Part shown: piece after piece, positions 63,455 to 64,000 of the stretch
Layout of the letters: each line of letters starts with the position of its first letter
Position numbering within the stretch: position 1 is the stretch's first letter
NCBI GenBank assembly: GCA_964019335.1
Contig: OZ025667.1
Coordinates: 232,501-296,500, forward strand
Origin: Diplonema japonicum
Lineage: Eukaryota > Euglenozoa > Diplonemea > Diplonemida > Diplonemidae
Reading direction: 5' to 3'
DNA: 64,000 nucleotides
Translations under genes and position numbers: made by a program
Notes under the pieces: generated by a model
What the model was told of the DNA's origin: nothing
Seen by the model: the letters and a program-made list of their open reading frames with translations, nothing else
Databases searched by the model: none

Positions 63455-64000
63455 ATGTCCGCAGCATTCTCTGACATTACGTCACCTACCTCAGATGAGC
63501 CCAAGCGAGCGCGACGCAGAAGGAGGAACTTCGACAAAAGCTATTGGTGGAGGGTACTGCGGCTCTTCATCTGCGCGTCGGTGAGGATGAGAGATGCGGC
63601 AATGATGGTAAAGCTTGCAACGAAGGAAGAGAGGGTGGCGCTAGTGGCGTATGAGCGGAGCGGGGGGATCAGGGAGCTTGCGGACGTGCGCAACTATTTG
63701 AGAGGGCTTTTAGGATTCCAAGTGTCAGACCTAGATCTGGCGAGGTTTTGCTACAGTGAACCAGTGGGGTGGAAAAATGGCCGGATCATGACCTGGACGG
63801 AAGCGAAGCGACTCTTGGAAAGGCTAAAGAAGTATGATGATAGGCTGTCGCAGCTGACCGACACAGAACGTGCGTTTAACGCCCTTGGCGGCAGCAAGGA
63901 GTACGGCGTGTCTGCGGACATGCTGCGCAAGGTAGCCTGCGACTTCGACTTGCAGCTCGACCCCGTCGCTTCGTCCCTCGACCTACCCTCCTTCGCTGCC
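63455..64000 (+). CDS. EF-hand-like protein, 3' end outside window
   Basis: 182 codons are visible and the frame is still open at the window end. The start ATG 63455 follows a pyrimidine/AG acceptor (CACATCCTGCAG) by 8 bases. A basic N-terminus (PKRARRRRRNF) leads into helices. The final segment (LTDTERAFNALGGSKEYGVS, then ADMLRKVACDFDLQLD) resembles the non-calcium-binding EF-hand of calmodulin-like axonemal proteins, where AFVALGG and a GxVxAxxLxxxxxxFxLxxD pattern recur. Calcium ligands are mostly absent. Assignment to an axonemal calmodulin-like family is tentative. Confidence 0.5.
   Translation, partial: MSAAFSDITSPTSDEPKRARRRRRNFDKSYWWRVLRLFICASVRMRDAAMMVKLATKEERVALVAYERSGGIRELADVRNYLRGLLGFQVSDLDLARFCYSEPVGWKNGRIMTWTEAKRLLERLKKYDDRLSQLTDTERAFNALGGSKEYGVSADMLRKVACDFDLQLDPVASSLDLPSFAA

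Noticed and set aside
1-64000. CRISPR array, bacterial operons, rRNA or snRNA genes
   Set aside because: No regular spacer-repeat array, Shine-Dalgarno pattern or RNA gene consensus was found; the DNA is eukaryotic with introns.

Overview
The window reads as nuclear DNA of a flagellated protist. The evidence is cis-introns, single-gene eukaryotic families, very large proteins, no bacterial operon signals, and an axonemal protein (CFAP57). Every convincing gene lies on the plus strand. Several starts sit a short way downstream of a pyrimidine-rich stretch ending in AG, which looks like a trans-splice acceptor (for example before 9508, 25812, 48971, 49896, 55414 and 58893). One-strand gene clusters, possible spliced-leader acceptors, conventional short introns and tandem gene families together suggest Euglenozoa, perhaps a diplonemid. 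This is inference, since no rRNA, tRNA or SL RNA gene is present to confirm it. Intergenic DNA is full of long homopolymers of all four bases, while coding DNA is GC-richer and free of them.

Layout. 1-1534: 3' end of a non-LTR retrotransposon ORF. 3044-9250: four tandem gamma-glutamylcyclotransferase-like genes with a shared C-terminal extension. 9508-13119: CFAP57. 13226-16236: two near-identical secreted proteins of unknown function. 16915-20609: a RanBP2-type zinc-finger protein, a globin-like protein without an F-helix histidine, and an LRR protein with degenerate cyclic-nucleotide-binding-like domains. 20754-27050: a Lys/Glu-rich coiled-coil/TPR protein, a DJ-1/PfpI-like protein, a membrane-anchored EF-hand protein and a coiled-coil protein. 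27108-41929: midasin (MDN1), interrupted by a 200-N assembly gap. 42465-49813: an OTU protease, a disordered basic protein, cystathionine beta-synthase, ESS2 and a BMT5-like rRNA methyltransferase. 49896-56097: a tandem family of small two-TM cysteine-rich proteins (three near-identical cores, one diverged copy, one pseudogene), interrupted by a decayed minus-strand coding region. 56688-63360: a SMYD4-like TPR/MYND/SET protein and a coiled-coil/FERM/LRR protein. 63455 to the end: a partial EF-hand-like gene.

I reconstructed 20 short introns (32-81 nt) from reading-frame continuity and family conservation. Seventeen begin GTAT. Several are multiples of three without stops, so they look like small in-frame insertions. 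Housekeeping roles present include 60S ribosome maturation (MDN1, a BMT5-like methylase), a spliceosome-linked factor (ESS2), sulfur amino-acid metabolism (CBS, possibly the GGCT-like enzymes) and the axoneme (CFAP57). Neighbouring genes show no shared pathway, as expected if clusters are transcribed polycistronically. The most unusual content is the three tandem families with block-wise sequence homogenisation, the tiny introns, and several divergent domain proteins.
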